A stretch of DNA of 64,000 nt, taken from positions 372,001 to 436,000 of the forward strand of contig JACKDU010000006.1 of the NCBI GenBank assembly GCA_020633335.1. Direction: 5' to 3'. This stretch comes from Myxococcales bacterium. GTDB taxonomy: Bacteria; Myxococcota_A; Polyangia; Nannocystales; Nannocystaceae. Position numbers and translations under genes: made by a program. The notes beneath the pieces are model-generated. The model made no database searches. It saw nothing but the letters and a program-made list of their open reading frames with translations, and had not been told where the DNA came from. Positions 1 through 9,015 of the stretch are shown piece by piece (positions within the stretch are counted from its first letter, which is position 1; each line of letters starts with the position of its first letter).

Positions 1-1091
1 AGGACCGCGTAGCCGAGGCGGCGGCAGCGGGCGGGCGACCAGCCGAGCTCCGGCAGCGGCGCGTTGGCGGCGTCCTTGAAGGGCTGCTCGAGGGTCACCG
101 AGAGGCAGCCGTGGACGTCGGCGACGTAGTTCGAGGCCATCGTCAGGTTGGCCTGGCCGGGCTCCGGCGAGGGGTAGCCGTGCTCGGTCTGGAAGTCGGG
201 GCTGGCGATCTTGAGGGCCGCCTGGAAGTCACGCTCGAGCTCGAAGACCCGCGGGGTCACCGACAGGATCCCCTCGGCGCCGGCGAGGAAGTTGTAGGGG
301 AGGCCCTCGTCGCCGTGGACGTCGAGGAAGAAGTCGACGCCGGTCTCTTCGATCTTGCGGCGCACGCAGAAGACCTCGGGGCTCCGCCAGAGGGTCGGCT
401 CGACCCACTCACGGTTGAGGTTCGCGCCGACCGCGTTGGTCCGCAGGTGGCCGCGGAAGGAGCCGTCGGGGTTCATGTTGGGGACGACGTGGAAGACCGC
501 GCGCTCGCGGAGGATCCGACCGACCGGATCCTCGGGATCGAGGAGGCGATCGATGAGCCCCTCGACCAGCCACTCGGCCATCGACTCGCCCGGGTGCTGG
601 CGGGCGATGATCCAGCAGGTGCGCTTCTCCGGCGAGGGCTCGCCGAAGGTCAGGAGGTCGAGGTCGCGGCCGTCGACGGTCGAGCCCAGCACCTCGAGGC
701 GGACGCCCGGGGCCATCTGCGCGCGGGCGCAGAGATCGGCGTGGCGCTCGAGGGAGTAGGGGGCGAAGTAGGCGTAGTAGACCGCGTCGGCCTCGGGCGT
801 GTGGCGGATCGTCAGGCGCCCCTCCTCGTAGACCGTCGGCGCCCGGAACCAGCGCTGGCGATCGTAGGAGGCGACCGCGTGGTAGCCCGGCCAGCCGTCG
901 GGGAAGGCGGAGGTCGCCGCGTTGACCAGGTGCATCGTCAGCGGCACCCCGCGGACGCCGCTCACCCGGTAGTGGAACCACTGGTAGAAGTCCGACTGGT
1001 TGTCCTTGCGGATGCTCAGGCGGATGTCATCGGGGCGGTCGGCGGAGAGGACCTCGATGTTGCCGCTGTCGAAGGCGCTGGTGATCTTCAT
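1..1091 (-). CDS. M14-family zinc carboxypeptidase (cytosolic carboxypeptidase-like), 3' end outside window
   Basis: The reading frame starts at ATG 1091 (MKITSAFDSGNIEVL) and runs off the left edge, so the C-terminus is missing. The first ~130 residues form a beta-rich N-terminal domain typical of cytosolic (Nna1/AGBL-like) carboxypeptidases. After it come the M14 signature HPGES (zinc-binding His and Glu, about plus positions 571-610), the NPDG and NLNREW segments and DVHGDEG with the third zinc ligand His, then a TLEQPF segment that would hold the catalytic Glu. The family removes C-terminal residues, notably glutamate, from proteins or peptides; the substrate here is unknown. No signal peptide is visible, so it is probably cytoplasmic. 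A TAGGAT hexamer lies 9 bases upstream of the start and no Shine-Dalgarno sequence is obvious. Confidence 0.88.
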   Translation of the reverse strand, partial: MKITSAFDSGNIEVLSADRPDDIRLSIRKDNQSDFYQWFHYRVSGVRGVPLTMHLVNAATSAFPDGWPGYHAVASYDRQRWFRAPTVYEEGRLTIRHTPEADAVYYAYFAPYSLERHADLCARAQMAPGVRLEVLGSTVDGRDLDLLTFGEPSPEKRTCWIIARQHPGESMAEWLVEGLIDRLLDPEDPVGRILRERAVFHVVPNMNPDGSFRGHLRTNAVGANLNREWVEPTLWRSPEVFCVRRKIEETGVDFFLDVHGDEGLPYNFLAGAEGILSVTPRVFELERDFQAALKIASPDFQTEHGYPSPEPGQANLTMASNYVADVHGCLSVTLEQPFKDAANAPLPELGWSPARCRRLGYAV

Positions 1092-1100
1092 GGCGGGCGC

Positions 1101-1106
1101 ATCCTA
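1101..1106 (-). promoter_or_regulatory. Putative -10 hexamer for the M14 carboxypeptidase
   Basis: TAGGAT on the minus strand ends 9 bases before ATG 1091. It fits the TAnnnT pattern seen just upstream of many starts in this window. Confidence 0.4.
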
Positions 1107-1158
1107 ACAGCACGCGCGGGCCCTCGGGGCGCGCTGGTCGGCGGCGCGCGGGCTCTGC

Positions 1159-1164
1159 TAGCCT
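1159..1164 (+). promoter_or_regulatory. Putative -10 hexamer, leaderless start at 1172
   Basis: TAGCCT, then 7 bases, then ATG 1172. Transcription would begin at or next to the start codon. No clear -35 box. Confidence 0.5.
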
Positions 1165-1171
1165 GGCGGCG

Positions 1172-2164
1172 ATGGTCCTGCGGGCGCGGCGGAGGGCGTG
1201 GGGGCTGGCGATCGCGGGGGTCCTCGCGGGGGTCGGCGTGGCCGCGGGCGCCTGCCTCCCCGAGCTCGATGAGGCGTGGCTGATCGCGGGGCCGACGATC
1301 CTGGCGATTGAGCTCGAGATCGTCGAAAACGGGCCCTACTCGACGCCCCTCGCCGACGACCCGCCGGGGACGCGGCGGACCGAGGGGCTCCCCGGCGACC
1401 GCCTCCGGATCACGCCGGTGGTCGTCGAACGCGGGGGCGTGGTGGACTTCGACGACCCGCCGATCCTGCTCCGCTGCGCGTCGTGGTGCGTCGGCCTGGA
1501 GAGCGCCGAGCTCCCGCCCTGCAGCGACGAGCCGCTGGTGCCCCAGCTCGTCGGCGCGTGCCGGGCCGCCGGCGACGAGCTCCTCCTCCCGCCCTTCGGC
1601 CCGGCCGCGGTGGCGATGACGACCTGGACTGCGCGCTGGATCGCCGCGCGGCCCGGCTCCGGGCTCGACGCCGAGGCCTGCCTGGCGCGCACGATCGCCG
1701 AGGAGGACGCGAGCGGCTGCCTCCTCGCCGAGCTCGAGCTCCCCTACGGACCCGAGCGCGACGTCTTCGCGGTCAAGGGCTGGCCGGTGCCGGACGAGAG
1801 CCTCAGCGTGCCGAACCACGCGGCGCCGATCGATCGCGTCGAGCTCGAGATCGACGGCGACGCGGGCCACCGCGCCCTCTCGGTCGCGCCCGGCGAGCGC
1901 GTCGCGCTCGATCCCGGGGATGAGGTCGCGCTCCGGATCGAGATCCCGCCCGAGGCGATGGAGGAGGGCGACGATCGGAGCGTCCGCTGGTACGCGAGCG
2001 CGCGGGTCTTCAGCGGCGGCGCCGAGCTCCGCGGGCTCGAGCAGCGCCTCGCCGCGCCCGCCGAGGCCGGCTCCTTCGAGGTCCACGTCGTCGTCGCGGA
2101 TCGGCGCACGAGCATGTCCTGGGCGATGCTCCGCTTCGACGTCGATCCGCCGGGGGGGCGGTGA
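1172..2164 (+). CDS. Exported or lipid-anchored protein of unknown function, partner of a TonB-type receptor
   Basis: 330 residues. The N-terminus has basic residues, a hydrophobic stretch and a Cys (VAAGAC) that could be a weak lipobox, so the product is probably anchored in the envelope. The mature part has paired cysteines (LLRCASWCVGLES, PPCSDE, GACRAAG, EACLARTIAEEDASGCLL) suggesting disulfides, and an Ig-like beta-rich C-terminal half. No known domain is recognised. Its stop overlaps the GTG start of the next gene by 4 bases (GTGA), so the two are translationally coupled. The natural reading is an accessory lipoprotein working with the outer-membrane receptor, but no substrate can be named. 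The start follows a TAGCCT hexamer by 7 bases and lacks a Shine-Dalgarno sequence. Confidence 0.8.
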   Translation: MVLRARRRAWGLAIAGVLAGVGVAAGACLPELDEAWLIAGPTILAIELEIVENGPYSTPLADDPPGTRRTEGLPGDRLRITPVVVERGGVVDFDDPPILLRCASWCVGLESAELPPCSDEPLVPQLVGACRAAGDELLLPPFGPAAVAMTTWTARWIAARPGSGLDAEACLARTIAEEDASGCLLAELELPYGPERDVFAVKGWPVPDESLSVPNHAAPIDRVELEIDGDAGHRALSVAPGERVALDPGDEVALRIEIPPEAMEEGDDRSVRWYASARVFSGGAELRGLEQRLAAPAEAGSFEVHVVVADRRTSMSWAMLRFDVDPPGGR

Positions 2165-4518
2165 TCGCCGCCCTCGCGCTGGTCGGGTCGCTCGCGCTCG
2201 CGGCCGGCGAGGTCGTCGCTGCCGAGGACGCGAGCCAGCGCGCGGACGCGCCCGCGGAGCTCCGCGGCGAGCTCCGACGCGCCGGCGATCGGGCGCCGCT
2301 CGGCGGGGTCGCGATCCTGATCTACCCGGCGCCGGCGGGCGCTCGCCCTGGCGAGGTCCGCTCGCCCGAGCCGCCGACGGCCGAGCCCGCCTGGGTACGG
2401 CGGGTCGAGAGCGACGACGAGGGGCGCTTCGTCGTCGACGAGGCGCCCGGCGAGCTCCTGGCGGTCGAGGTCGTCGCCGCCGGCTACCTCCGCGCCCGCT
2501 GGATCGTCGACGGCGCGGCGGCCCGCCGCCGCCCGCTCCGCCTCTACCTCCGCCCCGAGGCCTCCAGCCCCTACCGCACGGTCGTCCGCGAGGCCCGCGA
2601 GGTCGCCGCGGCGGCGCCGAAGGGGCCGGTCGAGCGCACCCTGAGCCGCGAGGCGATCCGCGACGCCCCGGGGAGCCAGGGGGACCCGCTGCGGGCGCTC
2701 CAGAGCCTCCCAGGGGTCGCGCGGGCGCCCTTCGGCCTCGGCCTCCTGGTCCTCCGCGGCGCCGGCCCTCGCCTCTCCCAGGTCTACGTCGGCGACCACC
2801 CGGTGCCCCAGGCCTTCCACCTCGTCGGCCTGGCGACGGTCGTCAACGGCGACGCGCTCTCCGGGATGACCTACGTCCCGAGCAACTTCGCGCCGGCCTA
2901 CGGCAACGCGAGCGGCGGCCTCGTGGTGCTCGGGCTCCGTCGGGGCGATCGCGCGCGCCCCCGCGGCCTCGGCTTCCTCGACATCGGTGGCCTCGGGGCC
3001 CTGGCCGAAGGGCCAGCCGGCAAGGGCTCCTTCCTGATCGCCGCCCGCCGGGCCCACCTCGATCTCCCGCTCCGGGTGGTCAGCGCCGTCAACCCGCTCG
3101 CGCCGGCGATCGTCCCGACCTACTACGACGCCCAGCTCGCCTACGACCTCCCGCTCCGCGGCGGCAAGGAGCTCCACGTCGGCTTCCTCGGCTCCGCCGA
3201 TCGCCTCGCCTTCGCCGGGCCCGAGGACGCCGAGGGCGCGCGCGCGTCGATCCTCGAGGTGCGAAACTCCTTCCACCGCCTCGATCTCGCCTACCGCGCG
3301 CGCCTCGGGCCGACCAAGGTGCTCCTCACGCCGGCGCTGCGCTTCGACACGGCCTCGCTTGAGAGCGAGCTCATGACCGCGCCGACGGAGCCGCGGCGGA
3401 GCCTGGTGTCGACCCTGCGGGCGGCGATCGACCACGAGGTCAGCCGCGAGCTGAGCTTCCTCCTCGGCGCCGACGCCGAGCTCGCGCGGACCGTCGGCGA
3501 GCCGCGGAGCTACGTCTATGGGGCGCCGCAGCTCGGGACGATCACCCAGGAGCACGCCTTCCTCGGGCTCTACGGCGACGCCCGGATCCACGCCCGCGGC
3601 CTCCACCTCGAGCTCGGCTCGCGCCTCGCGGCCTTCGTCATCGACGGCCGGGCGGCCTTCGCCGCGGACCCGCGCCTGCGCGGGAGCCTCGCGCTCGGCG
3701 ATCGCTGGCGCCTGAGCGGCGGCGTCGGCCTCTACACCCAGCCGATCGTCCAGCGCTCATCGGTCAGCGCGATGCTCGGCAGCAGCCACGGGGTCGGCTC
3801 CGGTCGCCTCATCCTGCCGACCCAGATCTCCCGCGGCTTCGATCCGACGATCGTCGCGGTCGAGGGGGATCTGGCGCTGATCCAGGCGATTCACGCGTCG
3901 TTCGGGGTCGCCCGCCGATTCGCCGGCGAGCTCGAGGTCGAGGCCACCGGCTTCTACCGCACCCTCGAGGATCGGGAGGACGTCGCGCGCCCGAGCGACC
4001 TCCCGCGCCAGGTCGCCTTCGGCGGCGAGCTCATGCTCCGCAAGGGCCTCACGCGCCGGGTCGACGGCTGGCTCGCCTACTCGCTCCTCTGGGCCCAGCG
4101 GGTCGAGGAGGAGGGGGGCACGATCACGCGGACGCCGAGCCCCTACGATCAGCGGCACAACCTGGTCGCGGTCCTAAGCCTCCGCCTGCCCCGCGCGTGG
4201 CGCCTGGGCGGGCGCCTGCGCCTGAGCTCCGGGCTCCCCTACACGCCGGTGGTCGGCGCGATCTGGAACAACGGCGCCTACACGCCGCTCCTCGGCGAGC
4301 CGCTGAGCGGGCGCTTCCCGATCTTCCATCAGCTCGACGTCCGGGTCGACAAGCGCTGGGTGCTCCGGCGCTCGATCGTCCTGGCCTACCTCGATCTGGT
4401 GAACGCCTACAACGCGGCGAACACCGAGGCGTACATCTACAGCCGCGACTTCTCGCAGCGGGTCGGCGGGCTCAGCCTGCCGATCTTGCCGCTCCTCGGG
4501 GTGCGGGTCGAGCTCTAG
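2161..4518 (+). CDS. TonB-dependent receptor-like outer-membrane protein with N-terminal carboxypeptidase-regulatory domain
   Basis: 785 residues starting at GTG 2161, coupled to the upstream gene by a 4-base overlap. A signal peptide (ALALVGSLALAAGEVVA) is followed by a carboxypeptidase-regulatory-like beta-sandwich (about residues 35-130), then a plug domain containing DPLRALQSLPGVAR, LVLRGAGPRLSQVYVGDHPVP and YVPSNFAPAYGNASGG (about 155-255). The remainder is a 22-strand-type barrel with alternating aromatic and polar residues. The usual role is TonB-driven uptake of a scarce ligand across the outer membrane. No tonB/exbBD genes lie nearby and no TonB box is evident, so the energy-coupling partner and ligand are unknown. 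The C-terminus ends in EL rather than the usual aromatic residue. Confidence 0.87.
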   Translation: MIAALALVGSLALAAGEVVAAEDASQRADAPAELRGELRRAGDRAPLGGVAILIYPAPAGARPGEVRSPEPPTAEPAWVRRVESDDEGRFVVDEAPGELLAVEVVAAGYLRARWIVDGAAARRRPLRLYLRPEASSPYRTVVREAREVAAAAPKGPVERTLSREAIRDAPGSQGDPLRALQSLPGVARAPFGLGLLVLRGAGPRLSQVYVGDHPVPQAFHLVGLATVVNGDALSGMTYVPSNFAPAYGNASGGLVVLGLRRGDRARPRGLGFLDIGGLGALAEGPAGKGSFLIAARRAHLDLPLRVVSAVNPLAPAIVPTYYDAQLAYDLPLRGGKELHVGFLGSADRLAFAGPEDAEGARASILEVRNSFHRLDLAYRARLGPTKVLLTPALRFDTASLESELMTAPTEPRRSLVSTLRAAIDHEVSRELSFLLGADAELARTVGEPRSYVYGAPQLGTITQEHAFLGLYGDARIHARGLHLELGSRLAAFVIDGRAAFAADPRLRGSLALGDRWRLSGGVGLYTQPIVQRSSVSAMLGSSHGVGSGRLILPTQISRGFDPTIVAVEGDLALIQAIHASFGVARRFAGELEVEATGFYRTLEDREDVARPSDLPRQVAFGGELMLRKGLTRRVDGWLAYSLLWAQRVEEEGGTITRTPSPYDQRHNLVAVLSLRLPRAWRLGGRLRLSSGLPYTPVVGAIWNNGAYTPLLGEPLSGRFPIFHQLDVRVDKRWVLRRSIVLAYLDLVNAYNAANTEAYIYSRDFSQRVGGLSLPILPLLGVRVEL

Positions 4519-4655
4519 CCGCCCTGACAGACGAGGAAGAGGAACTCGCAGATCACCGGGTCGACGTTCTGGTCGAGGCACGACTGGTGGAGCTGCTCGC
4601 ACTCGCCGCCGGGTCCTCCAGGGAGAGCCAGCCGTCGCCCCCGCGACGCTGGCGC
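4515..4655 (-). pseudogene. Start-less Cys-rich C-terminal remnant behind a lipoprotein gene
   Basis: Directly after the stop of the lipoprotein gene (4656), the same minus-strand frame continues without a start codon through a tail containing ECEQLHQSCLDQNVDP and ICEFLFLVCQGG, and ends at TAG 4517-4515. The last ~28 codons use G or C at the third position almost without exception, as real genes here do, and carry four regularly spaced Cys. This looks like the leftover end of a degraded Cys-rich exported protein, or less likely a readthrough extension of the lipoprotein past its TGA. No function can be assigned. Confidence 0.4.
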
Positions 4656-5681
4656 TCACTCGACGGGGCGGCGGCGGAGGATCGTGTGGACCTTCAGCGT
4701 CCCGCCGGGGAACCCGGCCTCGGGCTGCGGGAGCGCGTCGAGCGTCGCGCTCAGGTCGGTCGTGGCCTCGAGGAGCGCGCCGCTTCGGCGGTCGAGGACG
4801 AGCTCGCTGCGGAGCTCGCCGCCGGCGCCCTTGAGGTAGCGGGCCGACGTCGCGCTCGGGTGCAGCCCGGCGACGCCCGTGCGGGCGATCGTCACCCGCT
4901 CGGGATCGACGGCGACGAGGCGGTGCTCCAGGTTCCACTGGACCTCCGCCTTGAACAACGTCGACGTGGTGATCGACTCGCTCCAGGTGTCGCCGACCAT
5001 GACCGGATCGCGGGGGAGGTGAGGGCGCACGCCCCACTGGCGGGTCGACGCGAGCTCGCCGTCGAGCGCCGCCTGCCAGCGGGCGCGCTCCTCGGCGCTC
5101 GCTTCCCCGAGAGCGCTCGCCGCCCGGAGCTCGAGCCAGCGGGCCTCGGCGGCCTCGCGGAACGCGTCCTCGTCGACGAGCCCCACGGTCGCGGCGTCGG
5201 CGTCGAGCCGGATCCCGAGCGGAATGCCGACCAGCGCGAAGCGCTCGATGTGCCGGGCATCGACGTCGGTGAGCGTGTCACTCTCGACCCGCGCGCCGCC
5301 GAGGGGCTCGATCTCGAGGTGCTCGGTGGTCACCCGCAGGACGAAGCCGCCGTCGTCACCTCCGTCCGCACCTTCGACGTCGAAGGCCTCGCGTCGGCGC
5401 TCGAGCATCGTCGGCGTGTCGCCGAAGGCCTCGTCGTCCCGCGCCGAGTAGTACTCGACCTCGACGCGCTCGAGCCAGCGATCGCCGACGCGGAAGCGGG
5501 GGCGGAGGGCCACGCTCTCGCTCCCCGAAGGGGGCTCGGCGACCGCAGCCGTGGGTAGTGAAGAGGCCTGCGCGTCGATCTCGGGCGCGGCGTGGCGCTC
5601 CGGATCTGGTTGGCGCTCACAGGCGCTGAGGAGCGCCGCGACCGCGAGGAGGCGCGGACCGACGGCCGGTGCGTTGAACAT
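4656..5681 (-). CDS. Uncharacterised lipoprotein
   Basis: 341 residues when started at ATG 5681 (MFNAPAVGPRLLAVAALLSAC). A longer in-frame start at 5732 exists, but only the inner Met puts a proper signal peptide and lipobox (LSAC) at the N-terminus. After a short Ala/Pro linker the protein is mixed alpha/beta, with RFRVGDRWLERVEVEYYSA near the start and several beta pairs (ESITTSTLFKAEVQWNLEHR, SELVLDRRSGALLEATTDLS). This layout resembles families of secreted proteins that start with 'GDxW' motifs, but I do not recognise a characterised member. It is divergent from the mddA-like gene and convergent with the receptor gene. The function is unknown. Confidence 0.75.
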   Translation of the reverse strand: MFNAPAVGPRLLAVAALLSACERQPDPERHAAPEIDAQASSLPTAAVAEPPSGSESVALRPRFRVGDRWLERVEVEYYSARDDEAFGDTPTMLERRREAFDVEGADGGDDGGFVLRVTTEHLEIEPLGGARVESDTLTDVDARHIERFALVGIPLGIRLDADAATVGLVDEDAFREAAEARWLELRAASALGEASAEERARWQAALDGELASTRQWGVRPHLPRDPVMVGDTWSESITTSTLFKAEVQWNLEHRLVAVDPERVTIARTGVAGLHPSATSARYLKGAGGELRSELVLDRRSGALLEATTDLSATLDALPQPEAGFPGGTLKVHTILRRRPVE

Positions 5682-5796
5682 CCGTCCAAGGATGCCATCA
5701 CCATCGCCGGCCGCGCGACCGCGAGGGCCCACCTTTGGAGAAGTGGAACGTCGCCCGTGTGAGGGGGCCTCCTTGTCGCCGAGCGGCGCTTGGCGC

Positions 5797-5802
5797 TAGT
5801 GT
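5797..5802 (+). promoter_or_regulatory. Putative -10 hexamer for the mddA-like gene
   Basis: TAGTGT lies 22 bases upstream of ATG 5825, leaving a short leader with a purine-rich CAGGGA. This is a conventional, not leaderless, arrangement. Confidence 0.35.
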
Positions 5803-5824
5803 GCCTGCCTGCAGGGACCAGACC

Positions 5825-6556
5825 ATGGGACGCACCATCATCCTCCTCTACGGGATAGCCTCGTACCTCCTCTTCCTCGGCGTCTTCCTCTACCTGATCG
5901 GCTTCGTCTGGGGCGCCTACGTGCCCAAGGGCATCAACGACGGTGAGGTCGGCGCCTTCGCCTCGTCGCTGGCGATCGACGTCTTCCTGGTCGCGCTCTT
6001 CGGGATCCAGCACTCGGTGATGGCGCGCCCCGCCTTCAAGCGGATCTGGACGACGATCGTCCCGGCGACCGCGGAGCGGAGCACCTTCGTGCTCCTCGCG
6101 TCGGCCTGCCTCGTGGCGATGTACGCCTACTGGCAGCCGATCACCGACACGATCTGGGACTTCCGCGGCGAGACCCTCGGCGACGCCTTCCTCGGCGCCT
6201 CGGCGTTCGGCTGGACGCTGGTGCTGGTGTCGACCTTCGTGATCGACCACTTCTCGCTCTTCGGCCTCAAGCAGGTGATCTACGGCTTCGTCAACCGCGA
6301 GATGCCGACGCCGAACTTCGTCATCCGCGGCCCCTACCACCTGGTCCGGCACCCGCTCATGCTCGGCTTCCTGATCGCCTTCTGGGCGACCCCGTGGATG
6401 ACCGTCGGCCACCTCGTCTTCGCGACGGCGATGACCCTCTACATCCGGATCGCCCTCCACTACGAGGAGAAGGACCTCCAGGAGGTCCACGGCAGCGAGT
6501 ACGAGAGCTACCAGCGGCGGACCTCGATGCTCCTCCCCTTCGGCTTCTTCAAGTAG
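5825..6556 (+). CDS. mddA: Methanethiol S-methyltransferase-like membrane protein (MddA/NnrU family)
   Basis: 243 residues starting at ATG 5825 (MGRTIILLYG). About five to six membrane helices are visible (IASYLLFLGVFLYLIGFVWG, LAIDVFLVALFGIQHSVMAR, TFVLLASACLVAMYAYW, GWTLVLVSTFVIDHF). The C-terminal part has the isoprenylcysteine-methyltransferase-like motif RHPLMLGFLIAFWATP and a later EEKDLQEVHGSEYESYQRR with the acidic residues that bind S-adenosylmethionine. In the MddA family this enzyme methylates methanethiol to dimethyl sulfide in the membrane. The match rests on recalled family motifs, especially the 'LGFL.AFWATP.MT.GHL.FA' block. A more general isoprenylcysteine-type methyltransferase is the main alternative. 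The gene stands alone, convergent with the histidine kinase operon. Confidence 0.75.
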   Translation: MGRTIILLYGIASYLLFLGVFLYLIGFVWGAYVPKGINDGEVGAFASSLAIDVFLVALFGIQHSVMARPAFKRIWTTIVPATAERSTFVLLASACLVAMYAYWQPITDTIWDFRGETLGDAFLGASAFGWTLVLVSTFVIDHFSLFGLKQVIYGFVNREMPTPNFVIRGPYHLVRHPLMLGFLIAFWATPWMTVGHLVFATAMTLYIRIALHYEEKDLQEVHGSEYESYQRRTSMLLPFGFFK

Positions 6557-6583
6557 CGCGGCCCTCGGGCCGTCGGCTGGCAG

Positions 6584-6611
6584 AGGCCGCCGCGAGCGAT
6601 CGCGGCGGCCT
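6584..6611. terminator. Strong bidirectional hairpin between convergent genes
   Basis: AGGCCGCCGCGA and TCGCGGCGGCCT form a perfect 12-bp stem with a GCGA tetraloop, between the mddA-like stop (6556) and the kinase stop (6643). There is no long T-run, but the position and stability fit a shared terminator. Confidence 0.65.
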
Positions 6612-6642
6612 TCGTCGTTCCGGGCGCGCGGCGGTCGCGGCG

Positions 6643-9015
6643 CTAGGCCAAGGCCGCGTCGCGGCGGATCCCGCCGAGCCAGCGGCGGAGCTCGTCGAGG
6701 ATGTCGGCGGGTGCGGCCGTCGTCTTGCCGAGCACCTCCTGGGCCTCGGCGGTGAGGAAGGCGCGCTCCTCCGCGGTCAGGTCCTTGCCGGTGAGGACGA
6801 CGACCGGGATGTCGCGGAGATCCGGCGACGATCGCAGCCGCTCGAGGAAGCGGATCCCGTCGCAGCGCGGCATGATGATGTCGAGGAGGATGACGTCGGG
6901 GCGGGCGAGGGCGAGGCGGTCGAAGCCGTCGAGGCCGTCGCAGGCCTCGCGGACCTCCCAGCCCTCGCGCTCGAGGATCCCGCGGGCGAGGCTGCGGGCG
7001 CTCGCGTCGTCGTCGATGATCAGCGTCGACGGGCGGCGCTCGGCGTTGCGGTGGCGGGCGAGCACCTCGAGGAGGCGCTCGCGCTCGATCGGCTTGACGA
7101 GGTACTCGTCGGCGCCGAGGCTGAGGCCGCGCTTCTGGTCGTCGGTGATCGAGACCATGATCACCGGGATGTGGGCGAGGAGCGGGCTCGCCTTGAGGGA
7201 GGCGAGGACGTCCCAGCCGTCGGCGTCCGGCATCAGGACGTCGAGGGTGATCGCCGCCGGTCGGAGCGCCCGCGCGAGCGTGAGGACGTTGGCGGCGGAG
7301 TTCGAGGTGACGACCGCCCAGCCCTCGCGGGTGAGCGCGCGGACCATCATGTCGAGGACCACCGGGTCGTCGTCGATGACCAGGATCGTCTCACGCGAGC
7401 TCTGGATGGCCGGGTGGGGGCGCGGCCGGATCTCCCGCTCGCGGGCGCCCGGGAGCGGCGCGCGGACCCGGGCGTCGTCGGCGATGGCCTCGTCCGGCGC
7501 GACCCTCTGCACGGGCTCCGACGCCTCCGACCCCTCGGGGGCGGCGGCGTTGGGCGCCCGCGCCGGCAGGCGGACCGTGAAGGTCGAGCCGGCCCCGAGT
7601 TCCGAGCGGAGCGTGAGGTCGCCGCCCATGAGGCGACAGAAGCGGCGGGAGAGCGCGAGGCCGAGGCCGGTCCCGCCGAACTCGCGCGAGGTGGTCGCGT
7701 CGGCCTGCGAGAAGTCCTCGAAGAGGACCTCCTGGGCCTCGGCCGAGATCCCGATCCCCGTGTCGGAGACCGAGAAGGCGATGATGTCCTCCGGCGTCGA
7801 CGGGATCCGCGAGACCGAGACCGAGATCGTCCCGCCGTGGGTGAACTTGCCGGCGTTGCTCAGGAGGTTGAGGAGCACCTGCCGGATCTTGAGGAGGTCC
7901 GAGTGCATCTTGCCGACGTCACGAGGACAGCGGACCTCGACGACGTTGTCGTTCTTGGCGAGGAGGGGGGCGGCCGTCGCCATCACCCCGTCGAGCATCG
8001 TCCGGACGTTGAAGGCCTCCGGCCAGAGCTCCATCTTGCCGGCCTCGATCTTCGAGAGGTCGAGGATGTTGTTGATCAGCGCGAGGAGGTGGGAGCCGGA
8101 GTGGCGGATCTTCTCGAGGTCGTCGGTGAGATCGCTGGTGGCGCTCACCTCGGGGTCCTCGAGGAGCATCTCGCTGTAGCCGATGATCGCGTTGAGCGGC
8201 GTCCGCAGCTCGTGGCTCATGTTGGCGAGGAAGCGGCTCTTGGCGACGTTGGCCGCCTCCGCGGCCTCCTTCTGCCGGAGGAGGAGCTCGGCCTGGCGCT
8301 GCTCGGTGATGTCGTGGAAGACGATGCAGGTGCCGATGTAGCCGTGGATCGGCGCGATCACGGCGGTCGTCGAGACGTCGAGCCAGCGATCGCGGTGGAC
8401 CACCGTCGACTGGTAGCGGACGTGACGGGTCGCCTCCGACTCGAGGTGGGCGACGAGCTCGGCGAAGCCCTCCTCGACGCCGAGGAGATCGAAGAGGTCG
8501 GAGCCGCGGAGCGCGTCCTCGGAGAGGAGGACGCCGCGCGTCGAGCGGAAGCCCATCATCTCGAAGAAGCGGTCGTTGTGCTCGACGATCCGGTTCTCAG
8601 CGTCGAGGACGACGACGCCCTCGACCGCCTTCTTGATGATCTGCTCCCAGCGGCGCTCCGAATTGTAGAGGTCGAAGAGGAGGTCGCCGGCGCCCGCGAC
8701 CGGCTCGACGAGGACCACCCGGCGCCCGTCCGGCTCGCGGAAGACGCGGGTGCGGGTGAGGTGATCGCGATCGCCGAGGGTGAGGCCGAGGAGCATGTCG
8801 ACGTGCTCGCTGGCGGCGACGCGGCGGTGGAATTCGCGGCCGCCGCGGCGGTCCCGGAGGGAGATGAGCTCGTCGAAGGCCTCGCCGACGACCTCGTCGG
8901 CGTCGACCTCGAAGATCCGGCAGAAGGCCGGCGAGGCGTCGCGGACGATCAGCCGATCGTCGACCTCGAGGAGGCCGACCGGCAGGCCCACGCGCTGCCA
9001 GATCGTCTCGCTCAC
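6643..9015 (-). CDS. Hybrid sensor histidine kinase: PAS-PAS-HisKA-HATPase-REC-REC
   Basis: 790 residues starting at GTG 9015, whose GTGA overlaps the upstream gene's stop. Order: a PAS-like domain (about 10-110), a second PAS domain (about 120-245, WEQIIKKAVEGVVVLDAEN), a HisKA domain with the phosphoacceptor His in FLANMSHELRTPLNA (about 265-275), a HATPase domain with N box (LLNLLSNAGKFTHGG), G1 (SVSDTGIGI) and G2 (GGTGLGLALS), then two receiver domains (ILVIDDDPVV with LDVLMPDADGW; TLIIDDDASA with LDIIMPRCDG), each with its phosphoacceptor Asp. No membrane helix is present, so it senses a cytoplasmic cue. Coupling to the V4R protein gene suggests that protein delivers or senses the signal. 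No DNA-binding output is encoded alongside, so the final target is unknown. Confidence 0.93.
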   Translation of the reverse strand: MSETIWQRVGLPVGLLEVDDRLIVRDASPAFCRIFEVDADEVVGEAFDELISLRDRRGGREFHRRVAASEHVDMLLGLTLGDRDHLTRTRVFREPDGRRVVLVEPVAGAGDLLFDLYNSERRWEQIIKKAVEGVVVLDAENRIVEHNDRFFEMMGFRSTRGVLLSEDALRGSDLFDLLGVEEGFAELVAHLESEATRHVRYQSTVVHRDRWLDVSTTAVIAPIHGYIGTCIVFHDITEQRQAELLLRQKEAAEAANVAKSRFLANMSHELRTPLNAIIGYSEMLLEDPEVSATSDLTDDLEKIRHSGSHLLALINNILDLSKIEAGKMELWPEAFNVRTMLDGVMATAAPLLAKNDNVVEVRCPRDVGKMHSDLLKIRQVLLNLLSNAGKFTHGGTISVSVSRIPSTPEDIIAFSVSDTGIGISAEAQEVLFEDFSQADATTSREFGGTGLGLALSRRFCRLMGGDLTLRSELGAGSTFTVRLPARAPNAAAPEGSEASEPVQRVAPDEAIADDARVRAPLPGAREREIRPRPHPAIQSSRETILVIDDDPVVLDMMVRALTREGWAVVTSNSAANVLTLARALRPAAITLDVLMPDADGWDVLASLKASPLLAHIPVIMVSITDDQKRGLSLGADEYLVKPIERERLLEVLARHRNAERRPSTLIIDDDASARSLARGILEREGWEVREACDGLDGFDRLALARPDVILLDIIMPRCDGIRFLERLRSSPDLRDIPVVVLTGKDLTAEERAFLTAEAQEVLGKTTAAPADILDELRRWLGGIRRDAALA

